64,000 nt of DNA from contig NZ_MJAH01000010.1 of the NCBI RefSeq assembly GCF_001746295.1, positions 234,285 through 298,284 of the forward strand. The letters are read 5' to 3'. The notes under the pieces are model-generated. The model made no database searches and had not been told where the DNA came from. It saw only the letters and a list, made by a program, of their open reading frames with translations. Below, piece by piece: positions 11,776-19,644 of the stretch. Position 1 is the first letter of the stretch. Each line of letters starts with the position of its first letter. The position numbers and the translations under genes were made by a program. The DNA is from Streptomyces sp. LUP47B (GTDB lineage: Bacteria > Actinomycetota > Actinomycetes > Streptomycetales > Streptomycetaceae).

Positions 11776-12488
11776 CCGCACTCCTCGAAGTCGAGGACCT
11801 CCGGGTCTCCTACGGCAAGATCGAAGCCGTCAAAGGCATCTCCTTCAGCGTCGAAGCCGGCCAGGTCGTCACCCTCATCGGCACCAACGGCGCCGGCAAG
11901 ACGACGACGCTCAGGACGCTGTCCGGTCTGCTGAAGCCCACAGCCGGCAAGATCCTCTTCGACGGCAAGCCACTCAGCAGCGTCCCCGCCCACAAGATCG
12001 TCTCCTTCGGACTCGCCCACTCCCCCGAAGGCCGGCACATCTTCCCCCGCCTGACGATCTTCGAGAACCTCCAGCTCGGAGCGTTCCTCCGCAAGGACAA
12101 GGAGGGCATCGAGAAGGACGTACAACGCGCCTACGAGCTCTTCCCCATCCTCGGCGAACGCCGCAACCAGGCAGCAGGCACCCTCTCCGGCGGCGAGCAG
12201 CAGATGCTGGCCATGGGCCGCGCGCTCATGTCCCAGCCCAAACTCCTCATGCTCGACGAACCCTCCATGGGCCTCTCACCGATCATGATGCAGAAGATCA
12301 TGTCGACCATCGTCGAACTGAAGTCCCAGGGCATGACGATCCTCCTCGTCGAACAGAACGCCCAGGCGGCACTCTCCCTCGCCGACCAGGGACACGTCAT
12401 GGAGGTCGGCAACATCGTCCTGTCCGGCACCGGACAAGACCTCCTCCACGACGAGTCCGTCCGCAAGGCATACCTCGGCGAAGACTGA
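11772..12488 (+). CDS. livF: Branched-chain amino acid ABC transporter ATP-binding protein LivF
   Basis: Second ABC ATPase of the transporter, 238 residues, the usual LivF size. Walker A is GTNGAGKTTT, followed by the LivF-type SPEGRHIFPRLTIFENL, signature LSGGEQQMLAMGRAL, Walker B LLMLDEPSMGLSP and LLVEQNAQAALSLAD. The GTG start overlaps the livG stop (GTGA). It is the last gene of the operon, with a terminator 20 bases after its stop. Confidence 0.96.
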   Translation: MTALLEVEDLRVSYGKIEAVKGISFSVEAGQVVTLIGTNGAGKTTTLRTLSGLLKPTAGKILFDGKPLSSVPAHKIVSFGLAHSPEGRHIFPRLTIFENLQLGAFLRKDKEGIEKDVQRAYELFPILGERRNQAAGTLSGGEQQMLAMGRALMSQPKLLMLDEPSMGLSPIMMQKIMSTIVELKSQGMTILLVEQNAQAALSLADQGHVMEVGNIVLSGTGQDLLHDESVRKAYLGED

Positions 12489-12507
12489 CCCTTCGGCCGT
12501 ACGACGA

Positions 12508-12540
12508 GGCCCGCGCCCCCCTACCGGGGACGCGGGCCTT
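12508..12540 (+). terminator. Rho-independent terminator of the liv operon
   Basis: AGGCCCGCG (12508-12516) pairs with CGCGGGCCT (12532-12540), extended by CCCC/GGGG with one bulged A, then TTTGTCTTTC. It lies between convergent livF and pdtaR and could serve both. Confidence 0.85.
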
Positions 12541-12562
12541 TGTCTTTCGTGAACGCCGGGAC

Positions 12563-13219
12563 TCAGCCCTTGTTGGCCTTCTTCTCGTCCGCGTCCAGAA
12601 TCACGGCCTCCGCGACCTGCTGCATCGACATGCGCCGGTCCATCGAGGTCTTCTGGATCCACCGGAACGCGGCGGGCTCCGTCAGCCCGTACGACGTCTG
12701 AAGAATCGACTTCGCCCGGTCCACGAGCTTGCGGGTCTCCAGACGCAGAGTGAGGTCCGCGACCTCGTTCTCCAGCTCCCTCAGCTCCGTGAACCGAGAC
12801 ACGGCCATCTCGATCGCCGGCACGACATCACTCTTGCTGAAGGGCTTCACGAGATACGCCATCGCACCGGCGTCCCTCGCCCGCTCCACCAGGTCCCGCT
12901 GCGAGAAGGCGGTGAGCATCAGCACCGGAGCGATCCGCTCCTCGGCGATCTTCTCGGCCGCGGAGATCCCGTCCAGCTTGGGCATCTTCACGTCAAGGAT
13001 CACGAGGTCCGGCTTGTGCTCACGGGCGAGCTCGACGGCCTGCTCACCATCACCGGCCTCGCCTACGACGCTGTAGCCCTCTTCCTCCAGCATCTCTTTG
13101 AGGTCGAGCCGGATGAGGGCCTCGTCCTCGGCAATGACGACACGGGTCGTCAGCGGAGGCACGTGCGACTTGTCGTCGTCGGGCGCGTCTAGGGGCTGGG
13201 GCGGCTCGGGGGCGGTCAC
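12563..13219 (-). CDS. pdtaR: ANTAR-domain response regulator PdtaR
   Basis: A 218-residue two-domain regulator like mycobacterial Rv1626. The receiver domain (residues about 25-145) has the acidic pair in VVIAEDEALIRLDL, the phospho-acceptor Asp in VILDVKMPKLDG, and the Lys in AYLVKPFSKSD. A coiled linker (RELENEVADLTLRLETRK) leads to the ANTAR domain (DRAKSILQTSYGLTEPAAFRWIQKTSMDRRMSMQQVAEAVI), which binds paired RNA hairpins to antiterminate transcription. Its kinase (PdtaS type) is not nearby. The GTG start gives VTAPEPPQPL. Confidence 0.94.
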   Translation of the reverse strand: MTAPEPPQPLDAPDDDKSHVPPLTTRVVIAEDEALIRLDLKEMLEEEGYSVVGEAGDGEQAVELAREHKPDLVILDVKMPKLDGISAAEKIAEERIAPVLMLTAFSQRDLVERARDAGAMAYLVKPFSKSDVVPAIEMAVSRFTELRELENEVADLTLRLETRKLVDRAKSILQTSYGLTEPAAFRWIQKTSMDRRMSMQQVAEAVILDADEKKANKG

Positions 13220-13250
13220 GGGGGCTCCTCGTTCAGGGGCGGGGGTACTG

Positions 13251-13281
13251 CTGACAAGAGCGTACCTAGCTGCGGTAAGGT
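13251..13281 (+). promoter_or_regulatory. Possible vegetative promoter of the tRNA gene
   Basis: CTGACA at 13251-13256 and TAAGGT at 13276-13281 are separated by 19 bases, about 40 bp before the tRNA. They resemble HrdB-type -35 and -10 boxes, though the spacing is slightly long. Confidence 0.4.
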
Positions 13282-13322
13282 GGGGGCACGGCGGGTGACC
13301 GCCAACCTTTGTTTTAGAGGAA

Positions 13323-13395
13323 GCCCCGGTAGTCCAGCGGAAGAGACACGGTGCTCAAACCACCGACAGCGTGGGTTCGAATCCCACCCGGGGCA
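13323..13395 (+). tRNA. Class I tRNA with CAA anticodon (nominal Leu, atypical)
   Basis: A 73-nt cloverleaf. The acceptor stem GCCCCGG (13323-13329) pairs perfectly with CCGGGGC (13388-13394), discriminator A13395, no encoded CCA. The D arm starts at 13332 with GTC/GAC pairing, a C-A mismatch and GG in the loop. The anticodon stem CGGTG/CACCG is perfect and the loop CTCAAAC puts CAA at 13356-13358. The variable region is only five nucleotides (13366-13370). The T arm is GTGGG-TTCGAAT-CCCAC. CAA reads the Leu codon UUG, yet bacterial tRNA-Leu normally has a long variable arm. The D arm and the CAGCG-T-stem region look more like Glu/Gln-type tRNAs as I recall them. The charging enzyme is therefore uncertain. 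Confidence 0.85.
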
Positions 13396-13400
13396 CTTTT

Positions 13401-13462
13401 CCTTCGAATCGAAGGTTAACCCAGTAAGCGGATGTTCCCGTTCTCGTGAACATCCGCTTTTT
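13401..13462 (+). terminator. Terminator after the tRNA, with small preceding hairpin
   Basis: AGCGGATGTTC (13427-13437) and GAACATCCGCT (13448-13458) form a perfect 11-bp stem with a 10-nt loop and a T run (13458-13462). Just before it, CCTTCG-AAT-CGAAGG (13401-13415) is a perfect 6-bp hairpin that repeats the TTCGAATC of the tRNA T loop. The endonuclease gene starts beyond this terminator, so it likely needs its own promoter. Confidence 0.88.
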
Positions 13463-13500
13463 GCTGCGTGTCTTCGCGATCACTCGCACAAAGTGGCCGC

Positions 13501-14247
13501 ATGTACGACGTCAGCACACGCAAGCGAGCCCTCGCGCTGGTTGCCCAGGGCCGCAGCCTGAACTCGGTCAGCCGGCAGACGGGCGTCTCGCGCGCGGCAA
13601 TCCGGTCCTGGCAACAACGCCTTGAGCCGCTACCGCGCATGGCCTCACCGGATCCTGGGCCGCCTGCCGATGACCAGGCCTACTCCTACCTGCTGGGCCT
13701 CTACCTGGGCGATGGCTGTATCAGCGCGCACCCGCGTGGCGGCGGCTATTACCTCCGGATCGCGTGCGCCGACGCCTGGCCGGGGCTCATCCAGGAATGC
13801 CGCGAAGCGATCACCAAGGTGCGTCCGGGCATCGGCGTCTACGCCCTGCAAAGGGAGGGCTGCAGGATGGTGACCAGCTACTCCCGACACTGGCCAAGCC
13901 TTTTCCCCCAGCACGGCCCCGGCAAGAAGCACGAGCGCACCATTACCCTCGAACCCTGGCAGCAGGAGATCGTCAACGTGCACCCCTGGGAGTTCATCCG
14001 CGGCCTCATCCACTCCGACGGATGCCGCATCACCAACTGGACGACCCGTCTCGTAGCCGGTGAGCAGAAGCGCTACGAATACCCCCGGTACTTCTTCACC
14101 AACCTGTCGGGCGACATCATCCGGCTCTTCACCGACACCCTCGACCGCGTTGGCGTCGACTGGAAGCAGCCGAACAAGCGCAACATCTCGATCGCCCGCA
14201 AAGCCTCAGTAGCCCTCATGGACACCCACGTAGGCCCCAAGCACTGA
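13501..14247 (+). CDS. Free-standing HTH-LAGLIDADG homing endonuclease-like protein
   Basis: A 248-residue protein. Residues 1-42 form a helix-turn-helix of resolvase/transposase type (TRKRALALVAQGRSLNSVSR, then TGVSRAAIRSW). Two LAGLIDADG-like motifs follow: LLGLYLGDG at 64-72 and FIRGLIHSDG at 165-174, each with the acidic residue in the expected place, so it looks like a single-chain two-motif nuclease. The two halves are separated by basic, aromatic stretches (KKHERTITLEPW, RYEYPRYFF) suited to DNA contact. No intein or intron host is visible. It lies 105 bp after an unusual tRNA gene and ends six bases before the convergent pyk. No clear ribosome site precedes the ATG; a GTG at 13468 is an alternative start. 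DNA cleavage is inferred, and a purely regulatory role is possible. Confidence 0.75.
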   Translation: MYDVSTRKRALALVAQGRSLNSVSRQTGVSRAAIRSWQQRLEPLPRMASPDPGPPADDQAYSYLLGLYLGDGCISAHPRGGGYYLRIACADAWPGLIQECREAITKVRPGIGVYALQREGCRMVTSYSRHWPSLFPQHGPGKKHERTITLEPWQQEIVNVHPWEFIRGLIHSDGCRITNWTTRLVAGEQKRYEYPRYFFTNLSGDIIRLFTDTLDRVGVDWKQPNKRNISIARKASVALMDTHVGPKH

Positions 14248-14253
14248 CCACGA

Positions 14254-15690
14254 CTACTTTGGACTGTCGTCCTCGCCGATGTGGTGCACCCGGACCAGGT
14301 TCGTCGACCCCGACACCCCGGGCGGTGAGCCGGCCGTGATCACGACCACGTCGCCCTTCTCGCAGCGGCCGTACCGCAACAGGAGCTCGTCCACCTGGTC
14401 CACCATCGCGTCCGTGGACTCGACGTGCGGGCCGAGGAACGTCTCCACGCCCCACGTCAGGCTCAGCTGCGAGCGGGTCGCCGGCTCCGGGGTGAAGGCC
14501 AGGAGGGGGATCGGGGAGCGGTACCGGGACAGCCGCCTCACCGTGTCCCCGCTCTGCGTGAACGCGACCAGGAACTTCGCGCCCAGGAAGTCGCCCATCT
14601 CCGCCGCCGCCCGGGCGACAGCGCCCCCCTGCGTACGGGGCTTGTTGCGTTCCGTCAGAGGCGGCAGCCCCTTCGCGAGGATGTCCTCTTCCGCCGCCTC
14701 GACGATCTTCGCCATGGTTCGGACCGTCTCGACCGCGTACTTGCCGACGCTCGTCTCACCCGACAGCATCACCGCGTCCGTGCCGTCGATGACCGCGTTG
14801 GCCACGTCAGAGGCCTCCGCGCGCGTCGGACGGGAGTTCTCGATCATCGAGTCCAGCATCTGCGTCGCCACGATCACCGGCTTGGCGTTCCGCTTCGCCA
14901 GTTTGATCGCTCGCTTCTGGACGAGCGGCACCTGTTCCAGCGGCATCTCCACGCCCAGGTCACCTCGGGCCACCATGATGCCGTCGAACGCGGCCACGAT
15001 GTCGTCGATCGACTCGACCGCCTGCGGCTTCTCCACCTTGGCGATCACCGGGAGCCGGCGCCCGGACTCGTCCATGATCCGGTGGACGCCCTTGATGTCG
15101 TGGCCCGAGCGCACGAAGGACAGCGCGATCACGTCGAAGCCCGTGCGCAGGGCCCAGCGGAGGTCGTCCTCGTCCTTCTTCGAGAGCGCCGGGACCGAGA
15201 CCGCCACGCCTGGGAGGTTGAGGCCCTTGTGGTCGGAGATCATGCCGCCCTCGACGACCCTGGTGTGGACGCGGGGGCCTTCCACCGAGGTGACCTCGAG
15301 GCAGACCTTGCCGTCGTCGACGAGGATGCGTTCGCCCGCGGCGACGTCCGAGGCGAGTCCGTTGTACGTCGTCCCGCAGGAGCGCTGGTCTCCCTCGGCG
15401 CCCTCTTCCACCGTGATGGTGAAGGTGTCGCCGCGTTCAAGGAGTACGGGGCCTTCGGTGAAGTGGCCGAGGCGGATCTTCGGGCCTTGAAGGTCGGCGA
15501 GGAGGCCTACGCTGCGGCCGGTCTCGTCGGCGGCCTTGCGGACGTGGTGGTAGCGCTCCTCATGTTCGGCGTAGCTGCCGTGGCTGAGGTTGAATCGGGC
15601 TACGTCCATTCCGGCGTCGACCAGGGCTTTGATCTGGTCGTACGAGTGGGTGGCGGGGCCCAGTGTGCAGACGATCTTTGCTCGGCGCAT
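14254..15690 (-). CDS. pyk: Pyruvate kinase
   Basis: A 478-residue glycolytic enzyme converting phosphoenolpyruvate and ADP to pyruvate and ATP. The N-terminus MRRAKIVCTLGPATHS is typical, followed by MDVARFNLSHGSYAEH, DLQGPKIRLG, the B domain (about 70-165), and the active-site signature VIAKVEKPQAV with its catalytic Lys, then MVARGDLGVEMP, ATQMLDSMI and GTDAVMLSGETSVGKYA. The C-terminal allosteric domain has TQSGDTVRRLSRYRSPIPLLA. Length and motifs are complete. It is transcribed toward the LAGLIDADG gene. Confidence 0.97.
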   Translation of the reverse strand: MRRAKIVCTLGPATHSYDQIKALVDAGMDVARFNLSHGSYAEHEERYHHVRKAADETGRSVGLLADLQGPKIRLGHFTEGPVLLERGDTFTITVEEGAEGDQRSCGTTYNGLASDVAAGERILVDDGKVCLEVTSVEGPRVHTRVVEGGMISDHKGLNLPGVAVSVPALSKKDEDDLRWALRTGFDVIALSFVRSGHDIKGVHRIMDESGRRLPVIAKVEKPQAVESIDDIVAAFDGIMVARGDLGVEMPLEQVPLVQKRAIKLAKRNAKPVIVATQMLDSMIENSRPTRAEASDVANAVIDGTDAVMLSGETSVGKYAVETVRTMAKIVEAAEEDILAKGLPPLTERNKPRTQGGAVARAAAEMGDFLGAKFLVAFTQSGDTVRRLSRYRSPIPLLAFTPEPATRSQLSLTWGVETFLGPHVESTDAMVDQVDELLLRYGRCEKGDVVVITAGSPPGVSGSTNLVRVHHIGEDDSPK

Positions 15691-15835
15691 GTTTCGACCC
15701 TAGACCTTACCGGCGGGTAGTGAATTGGGGAGGCATGTCGACTCAACAACCTTTGGGTGAAGGGCTGTTGACAAGCGTTGAAGTGTGCGGCACTCCGCTC
15801 CGATGAGCATTTCGGATGCAAATCGCAGTGGCCGC

Positions 15836-16522
15836 TCACAGTCTCGGTGGTGCCATGGTGAAGCGTGCGTTGACCTGGGCGTGGACGTGCTGGCGTTGCG
15901 GTTCGAGGTCGAGGGGGGCGGCCGAGGTGTCGGCTGCGGCTTCGTAGGCCATGGAGCGTGCGCGGCTGGCCCTGCCGACGAAGCGGGGTTCGGGGTCCTC
16001 GGCGCCGATGTCGGCGAGTTCGAGCAGGGAGTCGAGTGACGTGCCGAGTGCTTCCGCGTACTCCCTGGCTCGCTGGACCGCTTCCCGTACTGCCTGCTGT
16101 CGGGCTTCGCGGTAGGCGGGTGAGTTCCGGCGCAGGGCCCACCAGGGGCCGTCGACGCTCGTCAATTCGAGGTCGGCGAGTCTGGTGGTGAGTTCACCCA
16201 GTGCGGTGAAGTCGGTCAGTTCTGCCGTGATGTGGACGCGGCCGTGGTAGGCGTGGACGCGTTCGCCGCGGCTGTGTTCCTTGAGTTCCGGGGTGACCGA
16301 GAAGGAGCCGGTTTCCAGGCGTTCGACTGCGTCGCCGTAGGACTTCAGCAGGTCCAGGACGTTCGTGTTGCGGCGGGTGAGGTCGTCGAGGGCGGTGCGG
16401 CGGTCCTTGCCGCGGGCGGCGACGGTGACGCCGATGCGGGCGATCTCGGGGTCGACTTCGAGGTGGGCTTCGCCGCGGACGGCGATGCGGGGGGCGTCGG
16501 GGGTGCCGTGGGGAACGGTCAT
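15836..16522 (-). CDS. SIMPL (DUF541) domain protein
   Basis: A 228-residue protein with a full SIMPL domain: IAVRGEAHLEVDPEIARIGVTVAARGKDRRTAL at the N-terminus (quoted by its ends IAVRGEAHLEV and ARGKDRRTAL), SFSVTPELKEHSRGERVHAYHGRV in the middle, and AREYAEALGTSLDSLLEL later. The family forms oligomeric beta-alpha proteins, often periplasmic, linked to stress in other bacteria, but here I see no signal peptide or membrane segment, so a cytoplasmic location is likely. Function is unknown. It sits alone between pyk and the divergent nucleotidase gene. Confidence 0.85.
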   Translation of the reverse strand: MTVPHGTPDAPRIAVRGEAHLEVDPEIARIGVTVAARGKDRRTALDDLTRRNTNVLDLLKSYGDAVERLETGSFSVTPELKEHSRGERVHAYHGRVHITAELTDFTALGELTTRLADLELTSVDGPWWALRRNSPAYREARQQAVREAVQRAREYAEALGTSLDSLLELADIGAEDPEPRFVGRASRARSMAYEAAADTSAAPLDLEPQRQHVHAQVNARFTMAPPRL

Positions 16523-16649
16523 AACGGCCCACTGTGTCAGTTTTTACGGGTTGGGTCATCAGATCGAAACCTGCTGGGCCTGTTGCCGTTGGGCATGGCC
16601 GGGTCAGAATCTACGCGCGTTGTTGACCGTTCCCCGAGGAGATCAAGAC

Positions 16650-18449
16650 ATGCCCTTGAACCGCAGGAAGTTCCTGGAGAAGTCCGCCGTGACCGGTGCG
16701 GGTGTCGCGCTGGCGGGTGCCGTGGGTGCTCCGGCGGCTGAGGCCGCGGAGGCGAAGGTGGGACACGAGAAGCGGTACTCCCTGACGGTGATGGGCACGA
16801 CCGATCTGCACGGTCATGTCTTCAACTGGGACTACTTCAAGGACGCGGAGTACAAGGACTCCGCGGGCAACGCCCAGGGTCTGTCCCGGATCTCGACGCT
16901 GGTGAACCAGGTGCGTGCGGAGAAGGGCCGCTGCAACACGCTGCTGCTCGACGCGGGCGACACGATCCAGGGAACGCCGCTGACGTACTACTACGCGAAG
17001 GTCGACCCGATCACGGCCAAGGGTGGTCCCGTCCATCCGATGGCCGCGGCCATGAACGCCATCGGGTACGACGCCGTGGCGCTGGGCAATCACGAGTTCA
17101 ACTACGGTATCGAGACGCTGCGGAAGTTCGAGGAGCAGTGCGACTTCCCGCTGCTGGGTGCGAACGCGCTGGACGCGAAGACGCAGAAGCCCGCTTTCCC
17201 GCCGTACTTCATCAAGAAGTTCCATGTGAAGGGCGCGCCGCCGGTGCGGGTCGCGGTGCTGGGTCTGACCAACCCGGGTATCGCGATCTGGGACAAGGCC
17301 TATGTGCAGGGCAGGTTGACGTTCCCGGGTCTTGAGGAGCAGGCGGCGAAGTGGGTGCCGAAGCTGCGGTCGATGGGTGCGGACGTCGTCGTGGTGTCGG
17401 CGCACTCGGGCTCTTCGGGTACTTCTTCCTACGGTGACCAGTTGCCGTACGTCGAGAACTCGGCGGCGTTGGTGGCGCAGCAGGTGCCGGGGATCGACGC
17501 GATTCTGGTCGGGCACGCGCATGTGGAGATTCCGGAGCTGAAGGTCACCAACGCGAAGACCGGGAAGACGGTCGTGTTGTCGGAGCCGTTGGCGTTCGCG
17601 GAGCGGTTGTCGCTGTTCGACATCGAGCTGGTTTTCGCGAAGGGCCGTTGGGCGGTCGAGTCGGTGTCGTCCAAGGTGCTCAACTCGAACTCGGTCGCGG
17701 ACGACCCGAAGATCACCAAGCTGTTGAAGGCCGACCATGACGTGGTCGTGAAGTACGTCAACCAGGTGGTCGGTACGGCGACGCAGACGCTGACGACGGT
17801 GGATGCGCGGTACAAGGATGCTCCGATCATCGACCTGATCACGAAGGTCCAGGAGGATGTGGTCAGGGCGGCGCTGGCGGGCACGGAGTACGCCGCGCTG
17901 CCGGTGATCGCGCAGGCGTCGCCGTTCTCGCGGACCTCGGAGATCCCGGCGGGGAATGTGACGATCCGGGATCTGTCCAGCCTGTACGTGTACGACAACA
18001 CGCTGGTGGCGAAGCTGCTGACGGGTGCGCAGCTGCGGGCGTACCTGGAGTACTCGGCGGAGTACTTCGTGCGGACGGCGGCGGGCGCGGTGGTCGACGT
18101 GGAGAAGCTGACGAACGCGAACAACCGTCCGGACTACAACTACGACTATGTGTCGGGGCTGTCGTACGACATCGACATCGCGCAGGCGGCCGGTTCGCGG
18201 ATCAAGAACCTGACGTACAACGGTGCCGCGCTGGACGACGCCCAGAAGTTCGTGTTGGCGGTGAACAACTACCGGGCGAACGGTGGCGGCGCGTTCCCGC
18301 ACGTGGCCTCCGCGACCGAGCTGTGGTCGGAGTCGACGGAGATCCGGACGCGGATCGCGGAGTGGGTGACCGCGAAGGGCGTGCTGGACCCGAAGGACTT
18401 CGCGTCGGTGGACTGGAGGCTCACGCGCGACGGAACGCCTGTGTTCTAG
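16650..18449 (+). CDS. Tat-exported 5'-nucleotidase / 2',3'-cyclic phosphodiesterase family
   Basis: A 599-residue secreted metallophosphoesterase. The twin-arginine signal NRRKFLEKSAVTGAGVALAG is followed by an alanine-rich cleavage region (APAAEAAEA). Metal-site motifs are in order: TDLHGHVF, LLLDAGDTIQG, ALGNHEFNYG, VVSAHSG and GHAHVEIP. The C-terminal 5'-nucleotidase domain carries NNYRANGGGAFPH. It would release phosphate and nucleosides from extracellular nucleotides. The ATG start follows GAGGAG at 16636-16641. Its TAG stop interlocks with the TAG of the convergent esterase gene in the palindrome CTAG. Confidence 0.92.
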   Translation: MPLNRRKFLEKSAVTGAGVALAGAVGAPAAEAAEAKVGHEKRYSLTVMGTTDLHGHVFNWDYFKDAEYKDSAGNAQGLSRISTLVNQVRAEKGRCNTLLLDAGDTIQGTPLTYYYAKVDPITAKGGPVHPMAAAMNAIGYDAVALGNHEFNYGIETLRKFEEQCDFPLLGANALDAKTQKPAFPPYFIKKFHVKGAPPVRVAVLGLTNPGIAIWDKAYVQGRLTFPGLEEQAAKWVPKLRSMGADVVVVSAHSGSSGTSSYGDQLPYVENSAALVAQQVPGIDAILVGHAHVEIPELKVTNAKTGKTVVLSEPLAFAERLSLFDIELVFAKGRWAVESVSSKVLNSNSVADDPKITKLLKADHDVVVKYVNQVVGTATQTLTTVDARYKDAPIIDLITKVQEDVVRAALAGTEYAALPVIAQASPFSRTSEIPAGNVTIRDLSSLYVYDNTLVAKLLTGAQLRAYLEYSAEYFVRTAAGAVVDVEKLTNANNRPDYNYDYVSGLSYDIDIAQAAGSRIKNLTYNGAALDDAQKFVLAVNNYRANGGGAFPHVASATELWSESTEIRTRIAEWVTAKGVLDPKDFASVDWRLTRDGTPVF

Positions 18450-19594
18450 AGGTCCAGCAGGGTGACGTCCACGGCGTCGGCGATCGCTTTGGCGCCGGCG
18501 TCGTTGACGTGCAGGCCGTCGCCGGCGTTGAACTCGGCGCGGATCCGGTCGGGCTGGTCCGGGTCCGCGACGGCGGCGGCCACGTCGACGATCCCGTCGA
18601 AGGGGTGGTCGCCGCCGAGCAGCCAGGCGTTGACCTCGGCGCGTACGGCCTGGCCGCGCTCGGTGTCGTAGCCGTCGTGGACGGTGCCCTTGTAGGGGCC
18701 GATGGTGGAGCCGATGGCGGTGAGTCCGGCGGTGTGGAGGCGGTCGGCGAGGGTGGTGAGGCCGGCTTTGAACTCGGCCGCGGTGGGGCCTTCCGCGGGT
18801 TCCGGGTGGGCGAAGTGGCCGGGCAGGCCGAGGTCGTTGAGCCCGATGTGGATGATGACGTGACTGACGCCGGGGACGGCGAGGACGTCGTGGTCGATGC
18901 GGGCGAGGAGGTGTTCGCCGATCTCGTCGGTGAGGAGCCGGTTGCCGGAGATGCCCGCGTTGACGATCCAGCCGCGTTTCAGGCGGCGGCTGAGCTGTCC
19001 GGGGAAGCTGTTGTCGGTGCCGGGGGTGGTGGCGGCGCCTTCGATCCAGGAGTCGCCGAAGGCGACGGCGATGCGGGTGCCGGCCGGGGCGAGGACGTCC
19101 GCGCCGGCGAGGAGGTGGCCGGTGGCGAACTCCTCGGGGTCTTCCAGTACGGCGGCGGACAGTTGGTTGCCGGGGACGGCGTGTCCGGTGTCGTAGGGCA
19201 TGGCGGTGAAGGTGGTCGGTCCGGTGTCGCCGGGCAGGTAGAGGCTGAGGGTGAGTTCCTCGCCCGCGCTCACGGGGAGTTCGACGGGGTCGCTGGTCGT
19301 CTCCTGGCCGGCGGGGATGGTGATGGTGGGGGCGCCGGAGAAGCGGAGCGGGGTGTCGCTGCCGGGGTCGATGCCGCTGCCTTTGGTGCGCAGGGCGAGG
19401 TGGGCGCCGCCGATGTCCAGGGGTGTGGTGCCGTAGCGGTTCGTCAGGTGGATGCGGACGGCCTCGCCGCCGCCGGCCAGGCGCAGGGACTGGCGGACGG
19501 TCTGGTCGGTGAAGCCGCGGGACTCGAAGAGGGCGAGGTTTTCGTGGGGGCTGATGGCGGCGGCGCGGTGGGCGGCGGTCCAGGTGGTCGTCAT
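18446..19594 (-). CDS. SGNH/GDSL hydrolase
   Basis: A 382-residue esterase-type protein. The first 180 residues form a beta-rich accessory region (TVRQSLRLAGGGEAVRIHLT). The SGNH domain follows: block I VAFGDSWIEGAATT with the nucleophile Ser, block II NAGISGNRLL, block III HIGLNDLG and block V DGLHVNDAG with the catalytic Asp and His. No signal peptide is seen. The architecture matches Streptomyces SGNH proteins proposed to deacetylate polysaccharides; the substrate is unknown. The ATG giving MTTTWTAAHR is preferred over the long upstream open frame. Confidence 0.9.
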   Translation of the reverse strand: MTTTWTAAHRAAAISPHENLALFESRGFTDQTVRQSLRLAGGGEAVRIHLTNRYGTTPLDIGGAHLALRTKGSGIDPGSDTPLRFSGAPTITIPAGQETTSDPVELPVSAGEELTLSLYLPGDTGPTTFTAMPYDTGHAVPGNQLSAAVLEDPEEFATGHLLAGADVLAPAGTRIAVAFGDSWIEGAATTPGTDNSFPGQLSRRLKRGWIVNAGISGNRLLTDEIGEHLLARIDHDVLAVPGVSHVIIHIGLNDLGLPGHFAHPEPAEGPTAAEFKAGLTTLADRLHTAGLTAIGSTIGPYKGTVHDGYDTERGQAVRAEVNAWLLGGDHPFDGIVDVAAAVADPDQPDRIRAEFNAGDGLHVNDAGAKAIADAVDVTLLDL

Positions 19595-19644
19595 GTGGGA
19601 GCCAACCGGGCCGGCGCACGGGTTCTTCCGCCGCCACCGGTTTT

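Noticed and set aside
13395..14300. Integrated element with att sites using the tRNA 3' end
   Set aside because: No second copy of the tRNA 3' end is found after the LAGLIDADG gene and no integrase is present.
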